A stretch of 51,452 bases of DNA from Myxococcaceae bacterium (GCA_016926755.1 JAFGNZ010000011.1:1-51452), one strand, 5' to 3'; shown: positions 33,308 through 43,193, counted from the first letter of the stretch. Translations and numbers: made by a program. Notes: a model not told the origin generated them from the sequence alone.

Positions 33308-34342
33308 ATGAGCGAGAAGCGAGAGGACAGCCCCCCAGCGCCCCAGCCGTCCATTGCGGCGCCCGAGGGCTACGTCGACATCCAGTACGTGGTGGAGCCC
33401 AACTACGCGGGGTGGCGGCTGGACCGATACCTCGGCGAGAAGATCCGCCGTCTGTCCCGTGCGCGCATCCAGCAGATCATCCAGCGGGGACTCATCTGCG
33501 AGCGTCGCCTCAAGCCCTCCACCCTCGTCTACCCGGGCCTCATCTTCAGCCTCCGCCGCCGCGCCACGGACGAGCCGGACACGCCCACCGAGCTGCCCAT
33601 CGTCTTCCAGGATGACTGGCTCCTGGTGCTCGACAAGCCCGCGGGCCTGCCCATCCACCCCACCGCCCGCTACCACAAGGGGACCCTCGTCACGCTGCTG
33701 CACGAGCGCTTCGGCGAGCGCTTCGCCGAGCCCGCCCACCGCCTGGACCGTGAGACGAGCGGCCTGGTCGTCTGCGGGCGCACCACCGAGGCCTGCCGGG
33801 TCCTCGGCAGCCTCTTCCTCTCCCGCGACGTCCACAAGGAGTACCTGGCCATCTGCGAGGGCCACCCGCCCGAGGACACCTTCTCCGTGGATGCCCCCAT
33901 CGCCGAGGGCACGGAGCTCATTCGCATCGCTGTCCGCATCGATCCCGTGGAGGGCAAGGAGAGCCGCACCCGTTTCCAGGTGCTCCAGCGCTTCACCCGC
34001 GACGGCGAGCCCTTCGCCCTGCTGCGCTGCTACCCGGAGACGGGCCGCCAGCACCAGATCCGCATCCACCTGCACGCGGTGGGGTTTCCCCTCGTGGGCG
34101 ACAAGATGTACGGGCCGGATCCGGGCTACTTCGATCGCTTCAGCAAGCAGTGCCTGGAGCCCGAGGCCTGGGTGCGCCTGCGCCTGCCGCGGCACGCCCT
34201 CCACGCCGCTCGCATCGCCTTCCCACACCCGGGCACCCGAGAGGTCGTCACCTTCGACGCGCCGCTCCCCGGGGATCTCCAGGACTTCATCGCCGGCAAG
34301 CCCGTGGCGATGGGGCCCGACCCGGCCGCCAGCGCCGCGTGA
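33308..34342 (+). CDS. RluA-family RNA pseudouridine synthase
   Basis: About 344 residues. An S4-like RNA-binding domain (about 25-85: GWRLDRYLGEKIRRLSRARIQ) is followed by the catalytic domain with HRLDRETSGLVV carrying the nucleophilic Asp, the KEYLAICEG segment and the PETGRQHQIRIHL motif. The start is uncertain: ATG 33308 has a G-rich sequence at hand, while ATG 33296 and GTG 33284 are in frame, with AGGAGGA lying just before 33296. The RNA target (23S rRNA or tRNA) cannot be assigned from sequence alone. Confidence 0.92.
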   Translation: MSEKREDSPPAPQPSIAAPEGYVDIQYVVEPNYAGWRLDRYLGEKIRRLSRARIQQIIQRGLICERRLKPSTLVYPGLIFSLRRRATDEPDTPTELPIVFQDDWLLVLDKPAGLPIHPTARYHKGTLVTLLHERFGERFAEPAHRLDRETSGLVVCGRTTEACRVLGSLFLSRDVHKEYLAICEGHPPEDTFSVDAPIAEGTELIRIAVRIDPVEGKESRTRFQVLQRFTRDGEPFALLRCYPETGRQHQIRIHLHAVGFPLVGDKMYGPDPGYFDRFSKQCLEPEAWVRLRLPRHALHAARIAFPHPGTREVVTFDAPLPGDLQDFIAGKPVAMGPDPAASAA

Positions 34343-34360
34343 GTGCCGGCCCCGCGCGGC

Positions 34361-35821
34361 TCAGGCGGAGAGCGGTCGGGTCGAGAGCACCACCGGGCCC
34401 GTGGCCACCGCGCCCTCGGCGATCGCTGCCTCGGGAGAGGGCTCGCCCTTGGCGCTCAAGGCGGCCGCCTCGGGGCTCAGCTCTCCCGCGAGGTACTTGC
34501 CGGAGAAGCACGCCGTGCAGAAGGTGCTGCGCTCGCGATCGCCCACCGCCGTCCCCAGCCCCTCCAGCGAGAGGTAGCCCAGGGTGTCCGCCGTCACGTA
34601 GCGGGCGATCTCCTCATTCGTGTGGTTGGAGGCGATCAGCTCCTGCCGGCTCGGCGTGTCGATGCCGTAGTAGCAAGGCCAGCTCGTCGGCGGAGACGAG
34701 ATGCGCAGGTGCACCTCCACCGCTCCGGCCGCCTTCAGCATCTTCACGATCTTCCGGCTCGTCGTGCCACGCACGATGGAGTCATCCACCACCACCACCC
34801 GCTTGCCCTTGAGCACCTGCCGCACCGCCGACAGCTTCAGCTTCACCCCGAAGTGCCGGATGGACTGCTGCGGCTCGATGAACGTGCGCCCCACGTAGTG
34901 GCTGCGGATCAGCCCCACGTCATACGGAATCCCGCTCACCTGGGAGAACCCGATCGCCGACGGCACGCCCGAGTCCGGCACCGCGATCACCAGGTCCGCC
35001 CCCGGCGCCGGCTGCTCGCGCGCCAGCTGACGCCCCAGCTCCTTGCGCACCTCGTACACGCTCGTGCCGAACAGCACCGAGTCCGGCTTGGCGAAGTACA
35101 CGTGCTCGAAGATGCAGCGCCCCAGCCGCGTCGGCGCGAAGGGCTGGGCGGTCCGCATCCCCTGCGCGTCGATGACCACCATCTCACCGGCCTCGAGCTC
35201 GCGGATGTACTCCGCCTCGATCAGATCCAGCGCCGTCGTCTCGCTGGCCAGCACGTAGCTGTTGCGCAGCCGCCCCAGCACCAGCGGCCGGAAGCCGTAC
35301 GGATCCCTCACCGCCACCAGCTGGTGCTCCGTCAGGAACAGCAGGCTGTAGGCCCCCTGCACCCTGCTCAGCGCCTCCACCACCTTCTTCTCGAAGGTCG
35401 GCTGCCGCGAGCGGGCGATGAGGTGGATGATGACCTCCGTGTCCGAGTCCGACTGGAAGATGGCCCCGTCGGCCTCGAGCGAGGAGCGGAGCTCCCGCGC
35501 GTTCACCAGGTTGCCGTTGTGCGCGACGGCCATCTGCCCGCCCGCGTACTCCACCGACAGCGGCTGCGCGTTCTTCAGCTGGCTGACGCCCGCCGTGGAG
35601 TAGCGCACGTGGCCGATCGCCGCGCTGCCCGGCAGCTTCTCCAGCACCGGCGCGGTGAAGATGTCCGCCACCAGCCCCATCGCCCGGTAGGAGCGCAGGT
35701 GCTGGCCATCCGAGGCCACGATGCCCGCGGACTCCTGCCCGCGGTGCTGCAGTGCGTGCAGCCCCAGGTACGCCAGGTTGGAGGCTTCAGGATGACCCGT
35801 GATTCCAAAGATGCCGCACAT
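34361..35821 (-). CDS. purF: Amidophosphoribosyltransferase
   Basis: First committed enzyme of purine synthesis. 486 residues. The mature N-terminal nucleophile Cys2 (MCGIFGITG) follows the initiator Met directly, so there is no propeptide. The glutaminase domain has [14 protein letters not shown] and the PRTase domain has [17 protein letters not shown]. Cysteines in GRCIFEH, PCYYGID and FCTACF fit the [4Fe-4S] ligands of the Bacillus-type enzyme. It is divergent from the ceramidase-like gene with 202 bases between starts; no clear purine operator was found there. Confidence 0.96.
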   Translation of the reverse strand: MCGIFGITGHPEASNLAYLGLHALQHRGQESAGIVASDGQHLRSYRAMGLVADIFTAPVLEKLPGSAAIGHVRYSTAGVSQLKNAQPLSVEYAGGQMAVAHNGNLVNARELRSSLEADGAIFQSDSDTEVIIHLIARSRQPTFEKKVVEALSRVQGAYSLLFLTEHQLVAVRDPYGFRPLVLGRLRNSYVLASETTALDLIEAEYIRELEAGEMVVIDAQGMRTAQPFAPTRLGRCIFEHVYFAKPDSVLFGTSVYEVRKELGRQLAREQPAPGADLVIAVPDSGVPSAIGFSQVSGIPYDVGLIRSHYVGRTFIEPQQSIRHFGVKLKLSAVRQVLKGKRVVVVDDSIVRGTTSRKIVKMLKAAGAVEVHLRISSPPTSWPCYYGIDTPSRQELIASNHTNEEIARYVTADTLGYLSLEGLGTAVGDRERSTFCTACFSGKYLAGELSPEAAALSAKGEPSPEAAIAEGAVATGPVVLSTRPLSA

Positions 35822-36023
35822 GGTGGCGCCTTATCCCCTTTTCGAGCCCGGAGAGAAACAGGAACCCGCGCTCCTCTGCCTGGTATTCCACCCACCGTTG
35901 GGGTCGGGCCGTGTGGGCGGGGGCTCGCTCCCAGAGAGCAGGCGGGCAGGGGAGGGCCCACGAGTCCATTCCCAGACAGCAGCTCCCCAGGCTCCGGCAT
36001 GAACGGCTAGGCTCGGCACCCTC

Positions 36024-37334
36024 ATGGCGATGCGACGCCGGCACCTGCGCTCCCTGCTCCCCTTCGCGCTCCTCACCGCGGGCGCGGCGTACGCCCTGGC
36101 CTCGTGGAACTGGTGTGGACAGTGGGAGGAGAGCGCTCCCGTGCTGCGCGCCCAGGTGCGGGCCGAGGGGCCCCTTCGGGCCGGCGCCGCGAAGGTGGCC
36201 CTCCAGCCTCCGTTCCCCGTCGTCGTCGCCGGCTACCCGCCCCCGCGCCCCGAGGCCTCCCAGGCGACCCCGGCGCTCCACGCCCGCGCCGTCGTCCTGC
36301 AGGCCGGGGAGGCGCGCGTGGGCCTCGTGTCCCTGGAGCTGCTGTCAGTGACGGCGCCCATGGTGGAGCAGATCCGCGCGCGAGCCTCGGCGCTCGGCCT
36401 GCGGAGCGTCCTCGTCTTCGCCACGCACACGCACTCGTCCTTCGGGGGCTATGACGCGCGGGTGGTGGCCCAGCTCGTGGGCACCGGGCGCTACCGCGAC
36501 ACCGCCATGGCCGCCGCCGTCTCCGCCGCCAGCGAGGCGCTCCGCCAGGCCTCCTCCTCGCTCACCGACGTCACCCTGGAGGTGGGAGAGGCAGGGGAGG
36601 CGGGCTTCGTCTTCTCTCGCAGCGGCGGAGAGGCCCCGGATGGCGCGCTCACCCGCACCATCCTCCGCGGCGCCACGGGCCCCGTCGCCGAGCTGCTCGT
36701 CTTCGCCGCGCACCCCACGCTGGTGCCTCGAAAGCGCGAGTACGTGGATCCCGACTACCCCGGCCGCTTGAGCGAGCTGCGCGAGGCCCAGGGCGGCGTG
36801 GTGCTCCTGCTCCAGGGCGCGGTGGGCAACGCCTCCGTCGCCTTCAACGAGGGGCAGGGCGTGGAGCGCGCGGCGGCCTTCGCGCAGGCGCTGTCGGGGC
36901 TGGCGGATCGCGCCTCGCCCACCGCGCTCCCCGGCACGACGAGGCTCGCGCTGGCCCACGCGGAGGTGGCGCTGCCCCGGCCGGATGCCTCGCGGCTGGT
37001 GCCCTCCCTCACCCGCGCCGCGGGCGACAACTTCCTGTGCCAGTCCGCCTCGCGTGTGGCCGAGGTGAGCGCGCTCGCGCTCGGGCCGCTGGAGCTGCTC
37101 ACCCTCCCAGGCGAGCCCACCACCGGGGCGGGGCTGGCGCTGATCCGGCGCACCGGCGCGACGCGCGTGCTCGGCCTCTCCGGCGACTACCTCGGCTATG
37201 TGGAGACGCCCGAGCTCGTGGCTCAGTCCACGGGTGAGTCCAAGCGCCAGTACTACGGACCGACCCTACTTGATCGGTTGGGCGCCGCGGCCCAACTCGC
37301 CTCCGAGGCCGCGGGCTTCACGCGCGAGCCCTGA
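36024..37334 (+). CDS. Neutral ceramidase-like protein, membrane-anchored or secreted
   Basis: 436 residues. The N-terminus is a basic stretch and hydrophobic helix (HLRSLLPFALLTAGAAYALA), a signal or anchor sequence. The body resembles the neutral/alkaline non-lysosomal ceramidase N-terminal domain: LRAGAAKVALQPPFPVVVAGY, FATHTHSSFGGYD (probable zinc-binding HTHS), VFAAHPTLVPRK and VLLLQGAVGNAS. It is shorter than full ceramidases and lacks their C-terminal immunoglobulin-like part, so substrate choice is uncertain. The HTH-S and AHP histidines suggest a metal hydrolase acting outside the cytoplasm. Confidence 0.75.
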   Translation: MAMRRRHLRSLLPFALLTAGAAYALASWNWCGQWEESAPVLRAQVRAEGPLRAGAAKVALQPPFPVVVAGYPPPRPEASQATPALHARAVVLQAGEARVGLVSLELLSVTAPMVEQIRARASALGLRSVLVFATHTHSSFGGYDARVVAQLVGTGRYRDTAMAAAVSAASEALRQASSSLTDVTLEVGEAGEAGFVFSRSGGEAPDGALTRTILRGATGPVAELLVFAAHPTLVPRKREYVDPDYPGRLSELREAQGGVVLLLQGAVGNASVAFNEGQGVERAAAFAQALSGLADRASPTALPGTTRLALAHAEVALPRPDASRLVPSLTRAAGDNFLCQSASRVAEVSALALGPLELLTLPGEPTTGAGLALIRRTGATRVLGLSGDYLGYVETPELVAQSTGESKRQYYGPTLLDRLGAAAQLASEAAGFTREP

Positions 37335-37343
37335 GTCCCACCT

Positions 37344-37359
37344 CGGCTCCAAGGAGCCG
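37344..37359 (+). terminator. Short hairpin after the ceramidase-like gene
   Basis: CGGCTCC and GGAGCCG are separated by AA, so the practical stem is CGGCTC/GAGCCG with a CAAG loop. It lies 10 bases after the stop codon at 37334. No T-tract follows closely. It may be a weak terminator. Confidence 0.35.
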
Positions 37360-37520
37360 GCCGGTAAAAGAGCAGCGACAACGCAACCGCGAGCGCCGTC
37401 ACGTGTGCGCTCGGGGGGAGGCGCCTCCATCCCACCTGTTCGCGCAACGCCGGGAGTGCTGCAATGGCGGGGAAGTATCAGAAGCATGCTCTGAGCAGCT
37501 AGCAGCATGGGGGGGCAACC

Positions 37521-38120
37521 ATGAGCGTGAGTATGGCAATCCAGTCAGGGATTGAAGTCACCGGTCGTGCCATTCCAGCGGCACTCGAGGCCTTTGGGGA
37601 GTTCACGGTGCTGGCCGGGCAGATGTTGATGGCCAATGGGATTGGCAGGCCGGACAGGAACGGGTTCGTCCAGCTGGACGTGGAGAGCTGGTACCCGCTC
37701 GAGGCCTACCTGAAGATGTACAAGGACATCGCGGAGCAGCTGGGAGACAGGCTGGTCCGCAAGCTGGGCGCGGCCAAGGCCAGGCACGCCAGGTTCCCGC
37801 CCTCGCTCATGGACGTGCCCTCCGCGATGCAGGCCATGGACGTGGGCTACCACATGAACCACCGCCACCATGGGCGCGTGATGTTCGACCCGATGACGGG
37901 CACCATGCTCGAGGGGATCGGCCACTACCGTTACCAGCAGGTGCCGGGGCAGCATCGCGTCATCATGTGCTGCGACAACCCCTACCCCTGCGCGTTCGAC
38001 CAGGGGATCCTCGAGGCGATGGCCCAGCGCTTCGCGCCCACCGCGGCCCTCACGCACGATCCCCTCCGGCCGTGCCGGAAGAAGGGGGACCCGGGCTGTA
38101 CCTACGTCATCACGTGGTAG
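37521..38120 (+). CDS. V4R/heme-NO-binding-like sensor domain protein (tentative)
   Basis: 199 residues from ATG 37521, which follows a G-rich sequence. It is a soluble single-domain protein with a helical N-terminus and a beta-rich second half. The C-terminal pattern RVIMCCDNPYPCAFDQGIL, then CRKKGDPGCTYVITW resembles the end of V4R-type small-molecule-binding domains and of some myxobacterial paralogous sensor families. Four to five cysteines are clustered here. I do not recognise a specific family with certainty. It stands alone on the plus strand with a 186-base upstream gap. Confidence 0.6.
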   Translation: MSVSMAIQSGIEVTGRAIPAALEAFGEFTVLAGQMLMANGIGRPDRNGFVQLDVESWYPLEAYLKMYKDIAEQLGDRLVRKLGAAKARHARFPPSLMDVPSAMQAMDVGYHMNHRHHGRVMFDPMTGTMLEGIGHYRYQQVPGQHRVIMCCDNPYPCAFDQGILEAMAQRFAPTAALTHDPLRPCRKKGDPGCTYVITW

Positions 38121-38144
38121 GGCCCCGGCCCCCGCCGGGCCTGC

Positions 38145-38435
38145 TCAGAGGTCGTCGAACTCCGAGTCCTCCGCGCGCTTCTTGAAGAGAAGCGCCGTGC
38201 GCCCCAGGAGCTGGACGAGCTCCGCGCCGGTGCCCTCCGCCATGCGCGCGGCGGCCTCCTGCCGCGTCTCCGGGCCCTCGTTGATCTTCACCTTGATGAG
38301 TTCGTGATCCTCCAGCGCCTGCGTGAGGGCGCCGAGGATCCCCTCCGTCACGCCGGACTGGCCGACGATGACGATGGGCTCCATGTGATGGCCCATCGCG
38401 CGCAGGGCACGGCGTTGCTTCCCGGTGAGCGGCAC
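38145..38435 (-). CDS. yhbY: YhbY/CRM-domain RNA-binding protein
   Basis: 96 residues, the full CRM domain and normal family length. It starts MPLTGKQRRALRAMGHHMEP, followed by IVGQSGVTEGILGALTQAL, LIKVKI and a GGxG-like region rearranged as VQLLGRTALLFKK. The family binds pre-50S ribosomal RNA. The C-terminus is acidic (EDSEFDDL). It is convergent with the sensor gene (24-base gap), and the DnaJ-containing gene lies upstream on the same strand (56 bases). Confidence 0.93.
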   Translation of the reverse strand: MPLTGKQRRALRAMGHHMEPIVIVGQSGVTEGILGALTQALEDHELIKVKINEGPETRQEAAARMAEGTGAELVQLLGRTALLFKKRAEDSEFDDL

Positions 38436-38491
38436 GTCTTCTCCTCCAAGTGGCGTGGGGCGCCTCCAGGGGCCCCCGCGGGGGGCGCACC

Positions 38492-40885
38492 CTACTTCTT
38501 CTGGGTCGCCATGCGGATCTCTCGCTGCGCGTCGATGTGATCTGGCTGAAGCTCCACGGTCCGCCGGAAGTGCCTGAGGGCGCCGGAGGCGTCCCCCAAA
38601 CTCTTGGCGATGACACCCATGAAGTAGTACGCGGGGGCGCAGCGCTCGTTCTTCTTGGTGGCGGACTGGAGCTCGCGGAACACGTCGGCCTGGACCGCCT
38701 TCTTGTCCTGCGCGGCGCAGAAGCGGGCGTAGGCGCGCCAGGCGTGGAACTCGGCCTCCGCCCCGTTGAGCTGGATGGCCTCGTCGAAGATCTTCACCGC
38801 CTCGGCGTACTTGCGAGACTTCATGAAGATGGTGCCCTTCTTGAAGCGCTCCTCCGCCTGGAGGATGGCCACCACGTCCACCTCTTCCTTGCCCGTGTCC
38901 CCGGACTGGAGCAGCTCCAGGTAGTCCGCGCGGCTCTTGTCGTCCAGGAGCGTCCGGTAGGCGTCGCCGATGTAGCCGAAGATCTCGGCCTTGAGCTTCT
39001 CCAGCTCCAGCGGCGTGCCAGGCGGGAGCGTGTCCGGGTGGTAGAGCCGGGCCAGCTTGAAGTAGGCGAGCTTCACCGCGCTGCCGTCCGCCTGCGCGGT
39101 GAGGCCCAGCCGCTCGAAGAGGTTCTGCCCCTTCATCGTCGCGGCCGTCTGGCGGAGCGCGGGGAGGTCATCCCCACCCGCAGCGCTCGCGGGCGTGGTG
39201 GCCGCCGCGGGCGCGCTGGCGGGAGGCGCGGCGGGCTTGGACGCCGGCGCCGCGGGCCCCGGCGCCGCGGCGGGCTTGAGCCCCGGCGCCGCGGGCTTGC
39301 TGGGAGCGGCGGCGGCCGGCGGCGGGTGGGCAGCGGCAGGCCTGGGAGCGGCAGCGGCCGGAGGTGGGGGGGCAGCGGTGGGCCTGGGAGCGGCGGCCGG
39401 CGGCGGGTGGGGGGCGGCGGGCTTGGGTGCCGCGGTGGCCGGAGGTGGGGTGGGTGCGGCGGCCTTCGGCTCCGGGGCGCGCTGGGGAACGGCCGCGAAG
39501 GAGACCGCGCCCAGCTCCTTCAGGAGGAAGGCGAGCCGCAGGATGTAGTCCTGATCCTGCGGCAGATCCGCGAGGAGCTGCGCGATGGAGCGCACCCCGT
39601 CGATGACGGTGAGCACGCGCACCTCGTGAGGGGTGAGCCGCAGCTCGCTCGCTGAGACGATGCCCCCGGCCTTCATGATGGGGAGGTTGAGCACGGACTG
39701 GAGGCGCCGCTTGAGATCCACCGTGGGGAGGCGGCGGATCTGATCGCTCAGCACGGCCCAGCGGTTGCCGAGCGGCATCGCCTTCGCCGCGGGCAGCTCC
39801 TTGGGCTCGTAGGTGAAGGTGCCGGACTCCGCGAGCAGCGCCTTGTAGAGGATGGACAGGGCGCGCTGGGAGAGCTGGGTGAAGGCGTTGGCCGGCTGCA
39901 GGATGCCCAGGCCGAACAGGGCGGCGAGCAGATCCCCGCCAAAGCGCTCACGGGCGCCCTGGGCCTGCTGGAGCTGCTCGGCGGTGAGCAGCCTCGCCTG
40001 GATGAGCGAGGTGCCCAGCGCATCCTCGGGGTGCGAGGAGTCGACGAACTCGGGGCTGCCCTTGCGGAAGTGGATCTGGAGGGTGCGGTCGGAGAGGGCG
40101 AGGGTGAGCAGACCCGTGTGGCCGTTCGCGGCGATGCGCCCGTAGAGCACGATGGGCGAGAGCTGATCGAGCGAGCCCTGCGAGGGAGGCAGCGGGACCG
40201 CCTCCGAGGCACCTGCCGGCGCGGAGGCTACCGAGGCGTGCGAGCCCGAGGGCGACATGACCGGCGGAGCCTGCGGTGCCGCGCTGGCGGGCGGGGCCGT
40301 GGGCGCTCCGGGAGCGGCCCCCGTCGGTGACATGACAGGAGGGGGACGTGGCCCGGCGCCTGGAGGTGGCGCGGCGCGGAAGGCTCCGGAGGGGTTGCCC
40401 GGCGTGGCGCCTGGTGGGGCGGCGGCGGCACGGGCGCCCGGGCCCGCCATGGGGACTCCGGCCTGCGCGATAGCACCCGGGCCGGGCCGGGGCACTCCGG
40501 CCTGCGCGATGGCACCCGGCCCAGCCATGGGCGCGGCGCCTCGTGCCATGGTTCCTGGGCCCGCCATGGGCACGGTGCCAGGCATCCCTGGGGCCGGGGC
40601 GCCGGGAGCGCGCTGCCCCAGCATCTCCTGAGGCAGCTCCGCCTTGGCCACCTGGACGGTCGCGCCCGCGGCCACCACGTCCCCCCACAGCTCGCGGGGA
40701 AAGGCATCACGGAGGTGCGGGAAGCGGCCCGGGAAGGCAAAGCGGATCCCGTCCTCGGAGATCTGGAGCTGGCCCTGGATCGCGCCGTTGTCGATGAGCA
40801 GCTCGATCGTCGACAGGGTCAACGGGCCCCAGACGGTACCCTTCTCGTTGCGGACGAAGTATTGCCGGACCTCTCCCTCCGCCAT
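38492..40885 (-). CDS. Multidomain regulator: GYF_2-like, DUF4388-like, DnaJ and TPR domains
   Basis: 797 residues. The N-terminus ([20 protein letters not shown]...) resembles a GYF_2 domain; a long Pro/Ala/Gly linker runs from about 90 to 225; a DUF4388/PATAN-like domain follows ([32 protein letters not shown]). A second Ala/Pro-rich linker (about 485-590) leads to a J domain ([20 protein letters not shown] with the HPD motif in [10 protein letters not shown]) and a TPR-like C-terminus ([16 protein letters not shown]). Such multidomain proteins are common in myxobacteria. It probably recruits DnaK or acts as a scaffold in a signalling pathway. The linkers are repeat-rich at DNA level. Confidence 0.85.
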   Translation of the reverse strand: MAEGEVRQYFVRNEKGTVWGPLTLSTIELLIDNGAIQGQLQISEDGIRFAFPGRFPHLRDAFPRELWGDVVAAGATVQVAKAELPQEMLGQRAPGAPAPGMPGTVPMAGPGTMARGAAPMAGPGAIAQAGVPRPGPGAIAQAGVPMAGPGARAAAAPPGATPGNPSGAFRAAPPPGAGPRPPPVMSPTGAAPGAPTAPPASAAPQAPPVMSPSGSHASVASAPAGASEAVPLPPSQGSLDQLSPIVLYGRIAANGHTGLLTLALSDRTLQIHFRKGSPEFVDSSHPEDALGTSLIQARLLTAEQLQQAQGARERFGGDLLAALFGLGILQPANAFTQLSQRALSILYKALLAESGTFTYEPKELPAAKAMPLGNRWAVLSDQIRRLPTVDLKRRLQSVLNLPIMKAGGIVSASELRLTPHEVRVLTVIDGVRSIAQLLADLPQDQDYILRLAFLLKELGAVSFAAVPQRAPEPKAAAPTPPPATAAPKPAAPHPPPAAAPRPTAAPPPPAAAAPRPAAAHPPPAAAAPSKPAAPGLKPAAAPGPAAPASKPAAPPASAPAAATTPASAAGGDDLPALRQTAATMKGQNLFERLGLTAQADGSAVKLAYFKLARLYHPDTLPPGTPLELEKLKAEIFGYIGDAYRTLLDDKSRADYLELLQSGDTGKEEVDVVAILQAEERFKKGTIFMKSRKYAEAVKIFDEAIQLNGAEAEFHAWRAYARFCAAQDKKAVQADVFRELQSATKKNERCAPAYYFMGVIAKSLGDASGALRHFRRTVELQPDHIDAQREIRMATQKK

Positions 40886-40962
40886 GCGCGGTCTCGCTCC
40901 TTAGGTGCTGCACCCTATCGCCACCGCTCGGCTGAACCAAGCGAGCGGAAACTCCACCTCTC

Positions 40963-41775
40963 TCAAGGTCTGGCCCCGTCCAGCGCCGCCAGTCCGAGCA
41001 GGGCCAGGCACGAGGCCTCCGCCTGGAGCGTACTCGGTGGGTCGAAGCAGCGCACCTCGCTGTCGAAGACCTTGCAGATGCCCTTGGGTGTCGAGGCACA
41101 GGCCACCCGCCCGTACGCCGAGGCGCACCCATAGCCGCAGACGGCGGAGCCCTCGCTGCTCTTGCACTGAGGGGCGGGCAGCGAGCGGCCGAACGTGCAG
41201 ATGGCCTCGGGGGCGGGGTCGAAGCAGGTGACGCGGCCGCTCTCGGTCTTGCACACCCCGAACGGCGTGGCGGCGCACTTCACCCCCTCCGAGCCCGAGG
41301 CGCAGCGGTAGCCGCACGCGAAGTCCATCCCCTGGGTGCGGCACTCGACCTTGGGCGTCTCCCGGCCATAGATGGCGAACACCGAGGCCGGCGGATCGAA
41401 GCACTCCACCGCCTCGCCGCGGCCCCGGCAGATGCCCACGGGGGTGCGCGCGCACTTCAGCTTCCCGAAGTAGCTGGTGCAGGAGTAGCCGCACGCCACC
41501 TCACCCTCGAGGGCCTTGCACTCGGGCTCCGGCAGCGAGCCGCCGTAGGCGCGGACGACGTAGGCAGGCGGGTCGAAGCACACCACCTGGCCGTCCAGCA
41601 CTTGGCAGCGCCCATGGGGCGTCTGGGCGCACTGCACGCGCAGTCCGTTCGACTTGCACGTATAGCCACACGCGATCTGCCCATCGATGGAGCGGCAGGA
41701 GGGCGCCGACGGATCCGAGGCCTGCGGCAGCTGCGATAGCAGCACGAGCATCAGCGGAACGAGCGGAGCGGACAT
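40963..41775 (-). CDS. Secreted protein of four 59-residue, six-cysteine repeats
   Basis: 270 residues with an N-terminal signal peptide (PLVPLMLVLLSQLPQAS). Four units begin at Cys27, Cys86, Cys145 and Cys204, spaced exactly 59 residues, each with six cysteines at identical offsets (+0, +9, +13, +22, +30, +39). The unit pattern is C...ACGYxC...CAxTPxGxC...CFDPP. This implies three disulfides per unit and export to the periplasm or outside. I know no named family with this pattern with certainty; it may be a myxobacterial lineage-specific module. The gene is monocistronic, upstream of the DnaJ gene on the same strand. Confidence 0.85.
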   Translation of the reverse strand: MSAPLVPLMLVLLSQLPQASDPSAPSCRSIDGQIACGYTCKSNGLRVQCAQTPHGRCQVLDGQVVCFDPPAYVVRAYGGSLPEPECKALEGEVACGYSCTSYFGKLKCARTPVGICRGRGEAVECFDPPASVFAIYGRETPKVECRTQGMDFACGYRCASGSEGVKCAATPFGVCKTESGRVTCFDPAPEAICTFGRSLPAPQCKSSEGSAVCGYGCASAYGRVACASTPKGICKVFDSEVRCFDPPSTLQAEASCLALLGLAALDGARP

Positions 41776-41894
41776 GGGGGCCTCGGAGGGGAGCAGCCCC
41801 GGGATTGACGCTCAGGTTGGCGCCGGGCGCAAGCGCGACGCCAGCGGGCGGGCGTGGTAGTGGGGGCGCCGCCCGCGCGGAGGTGGGCCCTGCC

Positions 41895-42662
41895 TTGGAC
41901 GTGACCGGCTTCGAGCTCGCCTTGCTGTGTCTCGCGGCCCTGGTGGCCGGCGGGGTGGACGCCATCGCGGGGGGAGGGGGGCTCATCACGCTGCCCATGC
42001 TGCTGGCCACGGGGATGCCGCCCCACCTGGCGCTCGGCACCAACAAGGGCCAGTCCGTCTTCGGGGCCTGCGCGGCGCTGGTGCGCTTCTCTCGCGCGGG
42101 GCTGGTGAGCGGGAGGCTGGCGTGGGTGAGCTTCCCGCTGGGCCTGCTGGGCGCGTTCGCGGGGGCGCGGCTGGTGCTGTGGGTGAAGCCCGAGGTGCTC
42201 AAGCCGCTGGTGCTCGCCCTGCTCGTGGCCGTCGCGGCGATCCTCGCCCTCCGCAGGGGGCCGCCGCCGGGGGACAGGCCGGAGCCGCCCCTCTCACGGC
42301 TGCGCCTGCTGGGCGGTCTGGTCGCCCTCGTCATCGGCGCCTATGACGGCTTCTTCGGCCCGGGCACCGGCACCTTCCTCATCGTCGCCTTCTCCAGCCT
42401 GCTGAGCCACGGGCTGATGAGGGCGTCCGCGGATGCCAAGGTGGTCAACTTCGCCTCCAACATCGCCTCCGTGGCGCTCTTCTCCTGGAAGGGCGTGGTG
42501 CTGTGGCACGTGGCCCTGCCCATGGCGGCGGCCCAGTTCACCGGCGCGTGGATCGGCGCCCACCTCACTGTGAAGGGGGGGGACCGGCTGGTGCGCTGGG
42601 TGGTGCTCGCCGTGGTGACGGCGCTCGTGCTCAAGCTCGGGCGCGACGTGCTGATGGGGTGA
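41895..42662 (+). CDS. TSUP-family membrane permease (TauE/SafE)
   Basis: 255 residues from TTG 41895, which has GGAGGTGGG upstream; the frame is open back to 41805, but those residues are not hydrophobic. About eight membrane helices are arranged as two similar halves, each with the family's Asp/Gly-rich motif (AGGVDAIAGGGGLITLPML, and IGAYDGFFGPGTGTFL) and a TNKGQSVFG and AKVVNFASNIASV segment. The family transports sulfite, organosulfonates or related anions; the substrate here is not known. It is divergent from the Cys-rich repeat gene. Confidence 0.9.
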   Translation: MDVTGFELALLCLAALVAGGVDAIAGGGGLITLPMLLATGMPPHLALGTNKGQSVFGACAALVRFSRAGLVSGRLAWVSFPLGLLGAFAGARLVLWVKPEVLKPLVLALLVAVAAILALRRGPPPGDRPEPPLSRLRLLGGLVALVIGAYDGFFGPGTGTFLIVAFSSLLSHGLMRASADAKVVNFASNIASVALFSWKGVVLWHVALPMAAAQFTGAWIGAHLTVKGGDRLVRWVVLAVVTALVLKLGRDVLMG

Positions 42663-42688
42663 GCGCGCGGCGCGTCAGCCAGGCGCCG

Positions 42689-43153
42689 TCAGGGCTCGCA
42701 GCGCGCGCCCGGCTTGGGGGGCTCGTCCCCGTCGTAGGTCAGCCCCGCCGGGCCGTACCAGGGCATCACCTCGAGGGTGAAGCGGCCCGCCTTCACGGCA
42801 GGGTCGGTCTGGGAGAGCGCGAGGGCCTCCTCGAGCGTGGGCACATCGAAGATGAAGAGGCCCGCGAGCGCGTCCGCGGGCGGGTTCGGCCCCACGTCGA
42901 ACGGGCCGGCGATGAGCAGCTTGCCGCAGTCGGCCAGGCGCTGGATGTTGGCCATGTGTCCCTGGCCCGCGGCGATGGACTCAGGAGTCTTCTCCGCGGT
43001 CCACGCCGGGCCTCGTCGCAGGAAGGCGATGTAGTAGGTGCGCATGGAGAACTCCTTGCGCGGAGGCTCCGGCGCGGTGGCCTGGGCGGCCTTGCCGCTG
43101 GCGCAACCGGTGCTGCAGGCAACGAGGAGGAGGGCGAGGAGGGTAGGGCGCAT
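42689..43153 (-). CDS. YCII-domain lipoprotein
   Basis: 154 residues. The signal peptide carries a lipobox (LLVAC at Cys13, or STGC at Cys17), so it is lipid-anchored. The rest is a YCII domain (YYIAFLRRGPAW, then GHMANIQRLADCGKLLIAGPF and ALSQTDPAVKAGRFTLEVMPW). YciI-like proteins are usually soluble cytoplasmic enzymes of uncertain activity, so export is unusual. It ends with an acidic, Pro-rich tail. Confidence 0.87.
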   Translation of the reverse strand: MRPTLLALLLVACSTGCASGKAAQATAPEPPRKEFSMRTYYIAFLRRGPAWTAEKTPESIAAGQGHMANIQRLADCGKLLIAGPFDVGPNPPADALAGLFIFDVPTLEEALALSQTDPAVKAGRFTLEVMPWYGPAGLTYDGDEPPKPGARCEP

Positions 43154-43193
43154 GAAACGTCAGTAGCATGGGGACGCCTCGAGCTGAACCGGG

